DNA from: Streptomyces sp. AJS327
GTDB taxonomy: Bacteria > Actinomycetota > Actinomycetes > Streptomycetales > Streptomycetaceae
DNA length: 64,000 nucleotides
Assembly: GCF_013450295.1 (NCBI RefSeq)
Contig: NZ_SKBR01000005.1
Span: 51,588-115,587, forward strand
Direction of reading: 5' to 3'
The notes beneath the pieces are model-generated. The model ran no database searches. It had not been told where the DNA came from and worked only from the letters and a program-made list of their open reading frames with translations. Made by a program: the position numbers and the translations under genes. Positions 1 through 8,398 of the stretch are shown one piece after another. How positions within the stretch are numbered: the stretch's first letter is position 1; every line of letters starts with the position of its first letter.

Positions 1-115
1 CCGGGACGGCCCCGCCGGACCGAGGCGCCGGATACGGAACCCCCGGTGCGGCCACCCGAACCCGGCGCCGGGCGGACCCACCACGCGCGGCGAGGAGCCG
101 GGAAACAGGAGACGC

Positions 116-844
116 ATGGCCGCCCCACGAGCCCAACTCACCCACGACGACCTGCGGTTGAAGATCGAGGTACGGAGAGCCCGACTGGACGGCGTGGACT
201 ACCGGGTGCTCACCCCGGCGACGCCACCGCGCAACGCCGCGCTCTACGACACCAGCCGGGGCAGCCGGGGCTACGACATGTACGTGGACCGGCTGGACGG
301 CCGCCGCGTCGGGACCCTGTTCCTGCTGGCCGCGCGCTCCCCGCGTTCCCTGGTCCATCTGCCGCTGCGCCGCAGTCCGTTGGCGCCGGACGTCGGCTGG
401 GAGGGGGAGCGGCCGATCGACCTCGTACTGGTGCCCCGCGCCCAGCAGTTCCGCGCCTCGCGCTGGAAGCGACTGCGCGAGCGGATCACCGCGGGCAACG
501 TGGAGCGTGAACCGCGCACCGCCCGCGTGCCGTTGGGCGATCTCGCGCTCGACACCGAGGCGCCCGACTGGGCGTGGCGGAAGGGTGATCCCCGGTACCA
601 GCTGCGTCAGCACCACGTCGCCGAGACGCTGCTCCTGACGAGCGGCCCGATGGGGTTCCAGGAGGCTGCCAAGGAGTTCTTCGCCGTCACCCGGGACGGT
701 CCGCCCTACGTCGCCACCCGGCACTACATCCCCGGCGGCTGCAACTACCACGTCTGCCGCTGCCTCTACCACTTCGAGGAGATCGGCCCGGACAGTGACT
801 GGGAGCAGTTCCACGTGGAGTACTGCCCGAGCTGGTCCCGTTGA
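116..844 (+). CDS. Hypothetical protein, 242 aa
   Basis: I do not recognise the family. The ATG at 116 has a good ribosome binding site (AGGAGA about 5 nt upstream). No signal peptide or membrane segment is visible, so it is probably cytoplasmic. The N-terminal half is rich in Arg and Leu. The C-terminal quarter is better folded-looking and carries a cysteine cluster, GGCNYHVCRC, followed by an acidic and aromatic tail with one more Cys (EYCPSW). The Cys cluster could bind a metal or form disulfides, but this is inference only. Third-position GC is normal for the neighbourhood, which supports real coding. It has no operon partner: the next gene is convergent. Confidence 0.75.
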   Translation: MAAPRAQLTHDDLRLKIEVRRARLDGVDYRVLTPATPPRNAALYDTSRGSRGYDMYVDRLDGRRVGTLFLLAARSPRSLVHLPLRRSPLAPDVGWEGERPIDLVLVPRAQQFRASRWKRLRERITAGNVEREPRTARVPLGDLALDTEAPDWAWRKGDPRYQLRQHHVAETLLLTSGPMGFQEAAKEFFAVTRDGPPYVATRHYIPGGCNYHVCRCLYHFEEIGPDSDWEQFHVEYCPSWSR

Positions 845-941
845 GCCGCGGCGAGCGCGGACCCGCTCCAACTCCCGGCGTATCGCGATGTGGTGACACG
901 TACCGCGTGCTCCCGTCGAGCGGCGAGGGAGCCGGGTGGAC

Positions 942-1874
942 TCAGGGGCGCAGCGAGCGGCCGAACCCGGCGGCCAGCGGCATCCGCAGGCCCAGGGGTG
1001 GTGGTGCGGCGAACGCGTCGGTGACCGGCCGGGCGAAGTCCCGCCCGCAGAGCGAGCCCAGAACGAAGTCCCGGGTGAGAGCCGTGACTTCGGAGTGGTG
1101 CTGGCGGAGGCTGTGGCCGTCGGTGTGCACCTCGAAGCGGCACACCGCCGAGGTCGTCCGCCGCGCCCGCTCGGCCAGCCGGAACGAGAGGTCTGGGTCG
1201 GTGTGGTGGTCGTCCGAGCCGTGCACGATCAGCACCTGCCGGCCAGCCAACTGATGGACCGGGTCCGGTAGTTCCTCCGCCGGGTCGGCGTCGGGCGAGT
1301 CCGGTTCCGGGAACCACGGCGCCAGCGCCACCACCGAGCTGACCGCCGGGTGCCCGGCGGCGCGCAGCGCGGCCCGGGCACCCACGTCCATCCCGACCAG
1401 GCAGACCGCGACGTCCCCGTACCGGCGGACCACCTCGTCGGCCGCCCACCGCGCGTCCTGCGCCGGATGCGCCGCCACACCGTTCCACCCGCTGTGCCGG
1501 TAGTGCACGGTGTGGGTGCGCAGCGTCTCGCCGCGTGTGCCGTGCGCCAGCCGCCGCGCCAGGGAGTAGGCCAGCGCCTGCGCCGCCGGGGCGCGCCGCC
1601 GGCTGCCGCGCGGGGTGCCCCCGGCCAGTACGAGGACCACGGCGTGCGGAGCGGAGGCGGTGGAGCCCAGCGCCCGCCCCAGCCGGGGGGCTCGCCCGCC
1701 CGGCGCTGGCTCGCCGCGCTCCCCGGGCGAGGGCTCCGGCGCCGGGGCGTCCGGGGACCGGGTGGGCTCAGGGACCGTCGCGCCGTCGGCGCCGGGCGCG
1801 GGGCGCGGGCCGCCGGGCGTGGGGGTGCCGTCCCGGTCGTTCGGCGCGTCCTCCGGCAACGTTCGCTGAACCAT
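942..1874 (-). CDS. Alpha/beta-hydrolase-like protein
   Basis: Probable cytoplasmic alpha/beta-hydrolase or dienelactone-hydrolase-like protein. After a disordered Pro/Gly-rich N-terminus of about 65 residues comes the strand AVVLVLAGG (oxyanion-hole type), then CLVGMDVGARAA, where the nucleophile-elbow position holds Asp in place of the usual Ser (G-x-S-x-G). Next are VLIVHGSDDHHTD (acid-residue region) and DGHSLRQHH (candidate catalytic His). If the Asp is the nucleophile it would resemble haloalkane-dehalogenase-like members; it may instead be catalytically different. The ATG at 1874 is chosen over an in-frame ATG at 1928 because the extra residues are Arg/Pro-rich and unlike a protein start. 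It is convergent with the preceding gene. Confidence 0.7.
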   Translation of the reverse strand: MVQRTLPEDAPNDRDGTPTPGGPRPAPGADGATVPEPTRSPDAPAPEPSPGERGEPAPGGRAPRLGRALGSTASAPHAVVLVLAGGTPRGSRRRAPAAQALAYSLARRLAHGTRGETLRTHTVHYRHSGWNGVAAHPAQDARWAADEVVRRYGDVAVCLVGMDVGARAALRAAGHPAVSSVVALAPWFPEPDSPDADPAEELPDPVHQLAGRQVLIVHGSDDHHTDPDLSFRLAERARRTTSAVCRFEVHTDGHSLRQHHSEVTALTRDFVLGSLCGRDFARPVTDAFAAPPPLGLRMPLAAGFGRSLRP

Positions 1875-2073
1875 GGCGCCACGATGACAGACGGCGCGCC
1901 CGGGGGGAGCGCGGCGCGCGGTCACCATTGCGTATCGAAGACCCGTTCCACCAGGGGGAGTTGGAGCGTCACAGGGTCATCCGGGCGGTGCGCGCGGGGC
2001 CCGGTCGTGCTCGCGCGGGGCGGCCGGGACCCGGGTGGCCGGGGTGAGCGCGTGGTGTGCGGGGCCGTGCTGT

Positions 2074-2095
2074 CTACGCGCGTAGGGGCTACAGT
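2074..2095 (+). promoter_or_regulatory. Palindromic operator and -10 of add
   Basis: A perfect 12-bp palindrome CTACGCGCGTAG lies at 2074-2085. A -10-like hexamer TACAGT follows at 2090-2095, exactly 6 nt before the ATG at 2102, so the transcript is predicted to be leaderless. The identical palindrome (15 shared bases, TCTACGCGCGTAGGG, in the direction of transcription) precedes the PNP gene, and a one-mismatch version precedes deoC. A repressor bound here would cover the promoter. The cognate regulator is not proven; the DeoR protein at 27273 is one candidate. Confidence 0.6.
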
Positions 2096-2101
2096 ACCGA
2101 G

Positions 2102-3232
2102 ATGACGAGCGAACGCCTGAACACCGTCCCCAACCCGGAACAGATCCGCCGCGCTCCCAAGGTGTTGCTGCACGATCACCTCGACGGCGGCGTGCGTCCG
2201 GAGACCGTCGCTGAACTCGCTCTGGAGAGCGGCTATCCGGGCCTGCCGGAGACCGAAGTGGACCGCCTGGAGCGCTGGTTCAGGGAGGCGGCGGACTCCG
2301 GTTCGCTGGAGCGCTATCTGGAGACCTTCCAGCACACCGTCGGGGTGATGCAGACCCGGGAGGCGCTGGAGCGGGTGGCCGCCGAGTGCGCGGAGGATCT
2401 CGCCGCCGACGGGGTGGTCTACGCGGAGGTGCGGTTCGCGCCCGAGCAGCACCTGGCGGGCGGCCTCACCCTGGAGGAGGTCGTGGAGGCGGTGAACGAC
2501 GGGTTCCGCGAGGGGGAGCGCCGGGCGCGCGCCGCCGGGCACCGCATCCGCGTCGGCGCGCTGCTCACCGCGATGCGGCACGCGGCGCGGGCCCTGGAGA
2601 TCGCGGAGCTGGCAAACGGCTACCGGGACGCGGGCGTCGTCGGCTTCGACATCGCGGGGGCGGAGGCCGGGCACCCGCCCACCCGCCACCTGGACGCCTT
2701 CGAGTACCTGAAGCGGGAGAACAACCACTTCACCATCCACGCCGGCGAGGCGTTCGGACTGCCGTCCATCTGGCAGGCGTTGCAGTGGTGCGGCGCCGAC
2801 CGGCTCGGCCACGGCGTGCGCATCATCGACGACATCGAGGTCGCGGAGGACGGCACCGTCCGCCTGGGCCGCCTCGCCTCGTACGTGCGGGACAAGCGCG
2901 TCCCGCTCGAACTGTGCCCGACGTCCAACCTCCAGACGGGCGCGGCCACCTCCTACGCGGAGCACCCCATCGGCCTGCTGCGGAAGCTGCACTTCCGGGC
3001 GACGGTGAACACCGACAACCGGCTGATGAGTGGCACGAGCATGAGCCACGAGTTCGAGCAGCTGGTGAAAACCTTCTCCTACACGCTCGACGACATGCAG
3101 TGGTTCACCGTCAATGCCATGAAGTCCTCGTTCATTCCTTTCGATGAACGTCTCGCGATGATTAACGAGGTCATCAAGCCGGGATACGCGGAACTCAAAT
3201 CCGAATGGCTGTTCCGCGATTCGGTCTCCTGA
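2102..3232 (+). CDS. add: Adenosine deaminase
   Basis: Converts (deoxy)adenosine to (deoxy)inosine in purine salvage; a cytoplasmic zinc enzyme. The 376-residue protein has the metal-binding HDHLDGG near residue 20, TIHAGEAFG (catalytic Glu), LGHGVR (His) and NTDNRLMS (Asp), all as expected for the family, and full length. The ATG at 2102 is chosen over the GTG at 2057 because the family N-terminus starts here and a -10-like box sits 6 nt upstream. The product inosine would feed the purine nucleoside phosphorylase at 24472. The shared operator suggests common control with PNP and deoC. Confidence 0.95.
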   Translation: MTSERLNTVPNPEQIRRAPKVLLHDHLDGGVRPETVAELALESGYPGLPETEVDRLERWFREAADSGSLERYLETFQHTVGVMQTREALERVAAECAEDLAADGVVYAEVRFAPEQHLAGGLTLEEVVEAVNDGFREGERRARAAGHRIRVGALLTAMRHAARALEIAELANGYRDAGVVGFDIAGAEAGHPPTRHLDAFEYLKRENNHFTIHAGEAFGLPSIWQALQWCGADRLGHGVRIIDDIEVAEDGTVRLGRLASYVRDKRVPLELCPTSNLQTGAATSYAEHPIGLLRKLHFRATVNTDNRLMSGTSMSHEFEQLVKTFSYTLDDMQWFTVNAMKSSFIPFDERLAMINEVIKPGYAELKSEWLFRDSVS

Positions 3233-3242
3233 CCTCGGGAAA

Positions 3243-3278
3243 GCCGCCGCCGGGGAGTTCTCCCCGGTCGGCGGCGGC
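3243..3278 (+). terminator. Hairpin downstream of add
   Basis: GCCGCCGCC and GGGGA on the left pair with TCCCC and GGCGGCGGC on the right, around a 4-nt loop with a small bulge. It starts 10 bases after the add stop codon. There is no clear U-tract, as is usual for Streptomyces terminators. Confidence 0.7.
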
Positions 3279-3453
3279 GAGAGCGCGGTGCGAACGAGCC
3301 CCGGAGCGGGCGGTGTGACACCGCAAAGCGCACAACGCGTCGGCCGCGAGGGGGAAAACGCACTGCCGTGCCCCGGCCGGGGTGTTTGCCATGGCGCGGA
3401 ATTCATCGTTACGTTCGCCGGGCTGCTGAAGCCACCATCACGAGGACGTACAC

Positions 3454-3852
3454 ATGAAACACGGAATGATGAAGTCATTTGGTGTCGCCGCGCTGGGCGC
3501 CGCGCTCGCCGCGACCGGAGCGGGCATCGCCTCCGCCGCCCCGCAGCCCGGTCTGGCCACCACCGCGGGGAAGCTGACCGGCCCCGGCGGCCCGGTCGAG
3601 AACACCGTCAAGACCCTCCCCGGCGCGCACGAGTCCCTCAGCGCGGGCAAGCAGTCCATGGACGCCTCGCACCAGGCGATGGGCGGTGACCGGAAGGTCT
3701 CCAGCGCCCCGCAGCGGAAGTCCCCGACGGGGAACGGCGGTCAGCAGGTCAAGGGCGACCACAACAAGTCCGTGAAGGGCGCCGAGGGCCAGGCCCCGAA
3801 GGGCGCCAAGAAGGGGCTGCTGGGCGGCCTTCCGGTCGTCGGCGGTCGCTGA
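3454..3852 (+). CDS. Small secreted protein, 132 aa
   Basis: Probably exported by Sec. The N-terminus MKHGMMKSF is followed by a hydrophobic Ala/Gly core and an AxA-type cleavage site around ASA-A (residue 29). The mature part, about 100 residues, is Gly/Lys/Ser-rich and low in complexity (repeats of GK, GD and GNGG type), with no enzyme motif, no Cys and no membrane anchor. The ATG at 3454 has GAGGAC about 8 nt upstream. It is a single gene closed by a strong hairpin at 3925. The function is unknown; basic, disordered secreted proteins of this kind are common in Streptomyces. Confidence 0.75.
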   Translation: MKHGMMKSFGVAALGAALAATGAGIASAAPQPGLATTAGKLTGPGGPVENTVKTLPGAHESLSAGKQSMDASHQAMGGDRKVSSAPQRKSPTGNGGQQVKGDHNKSVKGAEGQAPKGAKKGLLGGLPVVGGR

Positions 3853-3924
3853 CGCGGGTCACGGCAGGCCCGCACCCGGCCCCGCCGGAGCGCCCCGCTG
3901 AGGCGCGGAGGTGGAACCGGCACC

Positions 3925-3959
3925 AGGCGGCGGTCACACAGCGCGTGTGGCCGCCGCCT
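3925..3959 (+). terminator. Strong hairpin after the secreted-protein gene
   Basis: A 15-bp stem (AGGCGGCGGTCACAC with GTGTGGCCGCCGCCT, one G-U wobble in the plus-strand RNA) has a 5-nt loop, AGCGC. It lies between the secreted-protein gene and the convergent PspC gene, so it may act in both directions. Confidence 0.75.
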
Positions 3960-4103
3960 CGTCGTGTCCGTACGGTGCTCGGACCGTCGCACGGCGCGGC
4001 GGACAGCGGCGGCCGGGGACGGTCGGCGCCGGCCGGGAGGTGCCCCGGGGTCGGTCAGGGGCGGCCTGGTGACCGCCCGCGACCGCCCGCGAACGGCGGC
4101 CGG

Positions 4104-4307
4104 TCACCAGGCGGTGCGCCGCTCCCGCCCCTCGTTCGGCAGCATGATCCACAGCGCGAGGTAGATCAGGAACTGCGGGCCCGGAAGCAGACAGGAGGCG
4201 ACGAAGATCAGCCGCATCGTGGTGGGCGTGGTGCCGAACCTCCGGGCGAGGCCGGCACAGACTCCGGCGATGACGCGGTTGTCGCGGGGGCGGGAGAGTG
4301 TGGACAT
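4104..4307 (-). CDS. PspC domain membrane protein
   Basis: A small (67 aa) inner-membrane protein of the PspC family, linked in other bacteria to the envelope stress response. After MSTLSRPRDNRVIAGVCAGL, the typical PspC entry, comes a hydrophobic span (about 30-57, VASCLLPGPQFLIYLALWIML) and a charged end. In Streptomyces such single-domain PspC proteins are common orphans. The ATG at 4307 is chosen because the family motif begins immediately; longer in-frame starts add unrelated residues. Confidence 0.85.
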   Translation of the reverse strand: MSTLSRPRDNRVIAGVCAGLARRFGTTPTTMRLIFVASCLLPGPQFLIYLALWIMLPNEGRERRTAW

Positions 4308-4406
4308 CCGGATGGTCCTTCGCTTTCGGGAGACTCCGTCTCCGGCCGGGTGAACCCGTGAACCGGTACCCACACGCTAGAACCGGCGGTCACCCGGGAC
4401 ATCGCC

Positions 4407-4961
4407 CTACGGTGCTATCCGGACCCTGGCCGTTCTCGGGGGCGACCCCGAGGTGGCGGCCGACTCGCCGCGGCTCTCCTTCGGGGCGCGCTCCCGCCTC
4501 TCGCGCCGCAGCCAGTGCCGCAGTGGTGGGCAGAACAGCGCGTGGGTGAGCCCCACCCCCGCTGTGTTCAGCAGCACCGAGTCCACGTTGACCATCTGGC
4601 CGGGCAGGGCCGACCGCAGCAGCGAGACCGTGGCGGCGAGCAGCGCCCCCAGGAAGACAGTGCGGACCGCGGTGCCGAGCGCCGGACGGTGCAGCTGGTT
4701 GGTGGCCACCGGCAGCAGCACCCCGAGCGGGGCCAGCAACAGCAGCCCCCCGGTGACACGTTGGAACCCCGCCCCCGCGTCGGCCGCGAAGTCCGCCCGG
4801 ATGGTGGCGAGCGGATGCAGATTCGCCGGCGCGACCCACGGTACGGACAGGGGCCGCAGCATCAGCCACCCGACGAACAACAGGTACGCGAGGAGCAGGA
4901 CGACTCCGGCGGCCCGGAGTCGAGAAGGGACGGCACTGCCGCCTTGGCCATGGCGCTGCAC
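4407..4961 (-). CDS. VanZ-like membrane protein
   Basis: An integral membrane protein of the VanZ family, 184 residues, with about four hydrophobic helices: roughly 18-36, 72-88, 98-118 and a weaker one near 130-145. Between the first two lies the family-like loop with WVAPANLHPLATIR, and the last helix has the MVNVDSVLLNTAGV signature that pairs with VanZ-like NxxGxxxG patterns. VanZ proteins confer low-level teicoplanin tolerance in enterococci; the role in Streptomyces is unknown. The start GTG at 4961 is uncertain (no good Shine-Dalgarno); GTG 4931 is an alternative. It follows the lipoprotein gene in the same direction by 67 nt and may share its transcript. Confidence 0.8.
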   Translation of the reverse strand: MQRHGQGGSAVPSRLRAAGVVLLLAYLLFVGWLMLRPLSVPWVAPANLHPLATIRADFAADAGAGFQRVTGGLLLLAPLGVLLPVATNQLHRPALGTAVRTVFLGALLAATVSLLRSALPGQMVNVDSVLLNTAGVGLTHALFCPPLRHWLRRERRERAPKESRGESAATSGSPPRTARVRIAP

Positions 4962-5028
4962 GTCCAGGAGGACGCCCGGACGGGCCGCGGCGGTTCCGAC
5001 TGGCGAGTAGCGTTGTGTGCGAACCGAC

Positions 5029-5844
5029 TCACACCTCGGTGCCCGCCGTCCGGGCCGCCTCCGGTTCGGTACGCAGCGCGTCGCCGCACTCGTAACGGCG
5101 CAGCGGCTCCGTGGCGGCGCGGCGCTCGCTCCCCTCAGTCCGTTCGCCGCGGTCCTCCGCGGCCGCCGCCGGGCCGGACGGTTCTCCCGGCTCGTCGGCG
5201 TCCGTGGCGGCGGCGGACCCGCCGGGGCGCGGACCGCCGAGGGTGACTCCGCCGTCGCCGTCGCCCACCGGGGTATCCGCGAAGGTGCAGACGATCTGCG
5301 CGAGCGCGAAGTTACGCAGTTCGCCCGGGGGTTGGCTCAGCCGCAGGGCCTCCTTCGGATCGCCCGCGGCGCCCGCCTCCACCCGCAGGTCGTCCGGGAC
5401 CGCCGTCTCGAAGCCCGCCCGGCCCTCGCCGGACTCCGGCTCCTTGCGCAGCTCCGCCAGCAGTTTCCGGGCCATCGGCAGCCGGGCGGCAGCCGGGCGG
5501 CCCTCGGGCACCGGCACCGTCCGCTCCACAGGGGCGACCCGGGCGCCGCAGACCAGGTAGACCCGGGCGGTGTCCCGCTGGGACCCCTTCGCCCCTCCCG
5601 GACGGTCCGACGGCTTCTTTCCGGTCTCCGCCTCGCCGCTCTCCGAACGCTCCGGGGCGGCTCCGTCGTCCTCCCGGCCGCCGGGTCCGTCCGGCGCGCT
5701 GTCGTCCGGCCGGACGCAGGCCACCCGCGAGGGCGCCTCCCCCGCGTCCACCGGGACCGAGGTGGCCCGGATACCGCAGCCCGCCAGCAGCGTGCCGAAC
5801 ACGGCCACCGCCAGGAGCGGCCCGTGCGCTCTGCGACGGCTCAT
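5029..5844 (-). CDS. Lipoprotein of the afsQ operon
   Basis: A predicted lipoprotein of 271 residues. The N-terminus MSRRRAHGPLL, a hydrophobic stretch and the lipobox LLAGC put the lipidated Cys at residue 23. The rest is an extracytoplasmic domain with a disordered Asp/Gly/Glu-rich stretch (about 45-85), a central globular part (VYLVCGARVAPVERTVPVP and a Leu/Arg helix region) and a disordered C-terminus. Its start codon overlaps the afsQ2 stop by 4 nt (ATGA), so translation is coupled to the kinase. Conserved linkage suggests an accessory role in AfsQ2 sensing; this is inference. Confidence 0.85.
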   Translation of the reverse strand: MSRRRAHGPLLAVAVFGTLLAGCGIRATSVPVDAGEAPSRVACVRPDDSAPDGPGGREDDGAAPERSESGEAETGKKPSDRPGGAKGSQRDTARVYLVCGARVAPVERTVPVPEGRPAAARLPMARKLLAELRKEPESGEGRAGFETAVPDDLRVEAGAAGDPKEALRLSQPPGELRNFALAQIVCTFADTPVGDGDGGVTLGGPRPGGSAAATDADEPGEPSGPAAAAEDRGERTEGSERRAATEPLRRYECGDALRTEPEAARTAGTEV

Positions 5845-7526
5845 CGCCCGTCCTTTCCGTCCCGGGGGGTTCCGTCCCGGGGGGTTCCGTCCTCGGAGTC
5901 CGCTCGCCTGCCCGGCCCGCCCGCGTCGGGGGCGTCACCCGCCTCGGACGGGCCCCGCGCGGGTCCCGGTTCGGCCTCCGGCCCGCCGTCCCCCTCCGGC
6001 GAGCCGTCCGAGCTGGCGGAGTCGCCCGCGTCGAGCGGCAGGCGCAGGGTGAACACCGCGCCGCCCGCGTCCGCGGGGGCGTTCCGGGCGGTGATCACGC
6101 CGCCGTGGATGTGCGCGTTCTCCATGGCGATGGAGAGGCCGAGCCCGCTGCCGTCCGAACGCGGGCGGGAGGCGCTGGCCTTGTAGAAACGGTCGAACAC
6201 GTGCGGCAGCACCTCGGCCGGGATACCGGGCCCCCGGTCCGCGACCTCGATCACCAGCTCGCCATCGTCCGTCCGGACGGAGACCTTGACGGGTGAGCCG
6301 CCGTGCTTCAGGGCGTTGCCGATCAGGTTGGCGAGGATCACGTCCAGCCGCCGCGGGTCGAGCCGGGCCATGATGCCCCGGTCGGCGTCCACCTCCACCG
6401 CGTCCAGCCAGGCCCGGGCGTCGATACAGGCGGTCACCTGGTCCGCCACGTCCACGTCGTCCTGGACGAGCCGGGCGGTGCCCGCGTCGAAGCGGGTGAC
6501 CTCCATCAGGTTCTCCACCAGGTCGTTCAGTCGCCGGGTCTCGCTGACCACCAGCTGAACGGCCGGGGCGATCATGGGGTCGAGGTTCTCCTGCTCCTCC
6601 TCCAGGACCTCCGTCACGGCCGAGATCGCCGTCATCGGGGTGCGCAACTCGTGCGACATGTCCGCGACGAAGCGGCGGCTGGACGCCTCCCGGGCGCTCA
6701 GATCCGCGACCCGGCTCTCCAGCGCCTCCGCCGTCTCGTTGAACGTCCGGGACAGCTCCGCCAGTTCGTCCGTTCCGGAGACCTTCAGACGGGTGTCCAG
6801 CTTCCCCTCGCCGAGCCGCGTCGCCGCGTCACTCAGCCGCCGCACCGGGCGCAGCACCGTGGTCGCCGCGGCCTGGGCCAGCAGCATCGCGCCGATCAGT
6901 GCGAGCCCGGTGGCGATGCCCAGCGACCAGGCCAGCGAGGTCAGATCGTCCCGCTCGGACTTGAGCGACTTCAGCATGTAACCGGTCGGGGTCGACCCCT
7001 CACCGATCACCTTCGCCCCGCCGACGAGATACGGCTCCCCGTTCTTCGTGATCCGCTGCCAGTACAGGTGGTACGGGTGACGGTTGGACGAGTCCACCGT
7101 GCGCTTCTTGCCCACCGCCGTCCGCAGCGACTCCGGTACGTCGCCCGGGGCGAAGTCGTCCCGGTTCGAGGCGGCCACACACCGCCCGCCGTCCCGGGTC
7201 CCGGGGAGCAGCAGCACCTCGTAGTTCTGGGCGCTGCGGGCCATCTTGCCCGCGGCGCTGCGCAGTTGCTGGCAGTCGACGGTCCGCGGCAGGTTCCCGA
7301 CGTTGTCCTCCATCGACTGCCGGAAGTCCTTGAGCGCGGCGTTCTGCGCCCTGGTCAGCACCGCGTCGCGGTTCAGCCAGTACGCGATACCGGAGGCGGA
7401 CACCGCGGCCGTCAGTGCCACCAGGGCGAAGACCACGACCAGCCGGAGCCGCAGAGTGGGCAGGACACCGGCGAGCCAGCCGCGGATCCGTTCCGCGCGG
7501 CGCGGCCGGGGTGGGGCGTCGCTCAC
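5841..7526 (-). CDS. afsQ2: AfsQ2 sensor histidine kinase
   Basis: The membrane sensor kinase of the AfsQ two-component system, which in S. coelicolor influences antibiotic production and nitrogen-related metabolism. The 561 residues show TM1 at about 25-50, an extracellular sensing domain (52-195), TM2 at about 197-222, HAMP (223-275), HisKA with FVADMSHELRTPM (phospho-His 292) and HATPase with N, G1 and G2 boxes (NLIGNALKHG, ADRGPGIP, GSGLGLSI). The C-terminal 60 residues are disordered. It is transcribed after afsQ1 (88-nt gap) and coupled to the lipoprotein gene. The assignment rests on family plus the conserved sigQ/afsQ1/afsQ2 arrangement. Confidence 0.93.
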   Translation of the reverse strand: MSDAPPRPRRAERIRGWLAGVLPTLRLRLVVVFALVALTAAVSASGIAYWLNRDAVLTRAQNAALKDFRQSMEDNVGNLPRTVDCQQLRSAAGKMARSAQNYEVLLLPGTRDGGRCVAASNRDDFAPGDVPESLRTAVGKKRTVDSSNRHPYHLYWQRITKNGEPYLVGGAKVIGEGSTPTGYMLKSLKSERDDLTSLAWSLGIATGLALIGAMLLAQAAATTVLRPVRRLSDAATRLGEGKLDTRLKVSGTDELAELSRTFNETAEALESRVADLSAREASSRRFVADMSHELRTPMTAISAVTEVLEEEQENLDPMIAPAVQLVVSETRRLNDLVENLMEVTRFDAGTARLVQDDVDVADQVTACIDARAWLDAVEVDADRGIMARLDPRRLDVILANLIGNALKHGGSPVKVSVRTDDGELVIEVADRGPGIPAEVLPHVFDRFYKASASRPRSDGSGLGLSIAMENAHIHGGVITARNAPADAGGAVFTLRLPLDAGDSASSDGSPEGDGGPEAEPGPARGPSEAGDAPDAGGPGRRADSEDGTPRDGTPRDGKDGR

Positions 7527-7614
7527 TGTCTACTTCCGTTCGGCGCTCCGCCCGAACCGCGCCGTGCCGCGGGTGTCGGAGCTGGGTGGTGACCGGAGGC
7601 TGGGCGGACATCAC

Positions 7615-8301
7615 TCACTGAGGGGTGTCCAGCCGGTATCCCACCCCGCGCACCGTGCGGATCAGCGTCGGCGACGAGGGCACGTCCTCGACCTTCGCGC
7701 GCAGCCGCTGCACGCAGGCGTCCACCAGGCGGGAGTCACCGAGGTAGTCGTGCTCCCACACCAACCGCAGCAGTTGCTGCCGGGACAGCGCCTGGCCGGG
7801 TCGCCTGCTCAGCTCCAGTAGCAGACGCAGTTCGGTCGGCGTCAGTTGCAGATCCTCACCGTTCTTCGTGACCGTCATCGCCGAGCGGTCGATCACCAGT
7901 GAGCCGAAGGTCGCCGAATCGCTCGACTCCCGCTCACCGCGGCGCATCACCGCCCGGATCCGGGCGTCGAGCACCCGGCCCTGTACGGGCTTGACGACGT
8001 AGTCGTCAGCTCCGGACTCCAGCCCGACCACCACGTCGATGTCATCGCTGCGCGCGGTGAGCAGGATGATCGGCAGCTGGTCGGTCCGGCGTATCCGGCG
8101 GCATACCTCGAAGCCGTCAATGCCGGGCAACATCACGTCCAGCACGATCAGGTCCGGCCGCTGCTCGCGCAGCAGTTTGAGGCCGTCCTCGCCGGACGCG
8201 GCGGTCGCCACGCGGTGGCCCTGACGGGTCAGCCCCATCTCAAGGGCCGTACGGACAGCGTCATCGTCCTCGATCAGCAACAGGAAAGGCACACGCGCCA
8301 T
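7615..8301 (-). CDS. afsQ1: AfsQ1 response regulator
   Basis: An OmpR/PhoB-type response regulator, partner of AfsQ2. The receiver domain has IEDDDAVR (acidic pocket), LIVLDVMLPGIDGFE (phospho-Asp 55), LLTARSDD (Thr) and VVKPVQ (Lys). The winged-helix DNA-binding domain has the motifs LTPTELRLLLELSRRPGQ and SRLVDACVQRLRAKVE ending in RTVRGVGYRL. It starts at ATG 8301, giving 228 residues; an ATG 21 nt further upstream would add seven residues. It is divergent from sigQ across 182 bp that hold an AfsQ1-type box at 8383-8398. In S. coelicolor AfsQ1 is known to bind the sigQ promoter, so the same loop is expected here. Confidence 0.95.
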   Translation of the reverse strand: MARVPFLLLIEDDDAVRTALEMGLTRQGHRVATAASGEDGLKLLREQRPDLIVLDVMLPGIDGFEVCRRIRRTDQLPIILLTARSDDIDVVVGLESGADDYVVKPVQGRVLDARIRAVMRRGERESSDSATFGSLVIDRSAMTVTKNGEDLQLTPTELRLLLELSRRPGQALSRQQLLRLVWEHDYLGDSRLVDACVQRLRAKVEDVPSSPTLIRTVRGVGYRLDTPQ

Positions 8302-8382
8302 TCTGGCCCATGGCCCCCCCACACTTCGAGCGGTGGGTCACAAGAGCACTTCCCAGGGGCCGCGCCGAAGATCGACTCGCTT

Positions 8383-8398
8383 GTGACACCGCTGTGAC
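8383..8398 (+). promoter_or_regulatory. AfsQ1 box between afsQ1 and sigQ
   Basis: GTGAC-ACCGCT-GTGAC is an exact fit to the reported AfsQ1 consensus GTNAC-N6-GTNAC. It lies 85 nt before the sigQ start and 82 nt before the afsQ1 start, in the divergent promoter region. A further half site GTCAC lies at 8337-8341. Confidence 0.75.
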
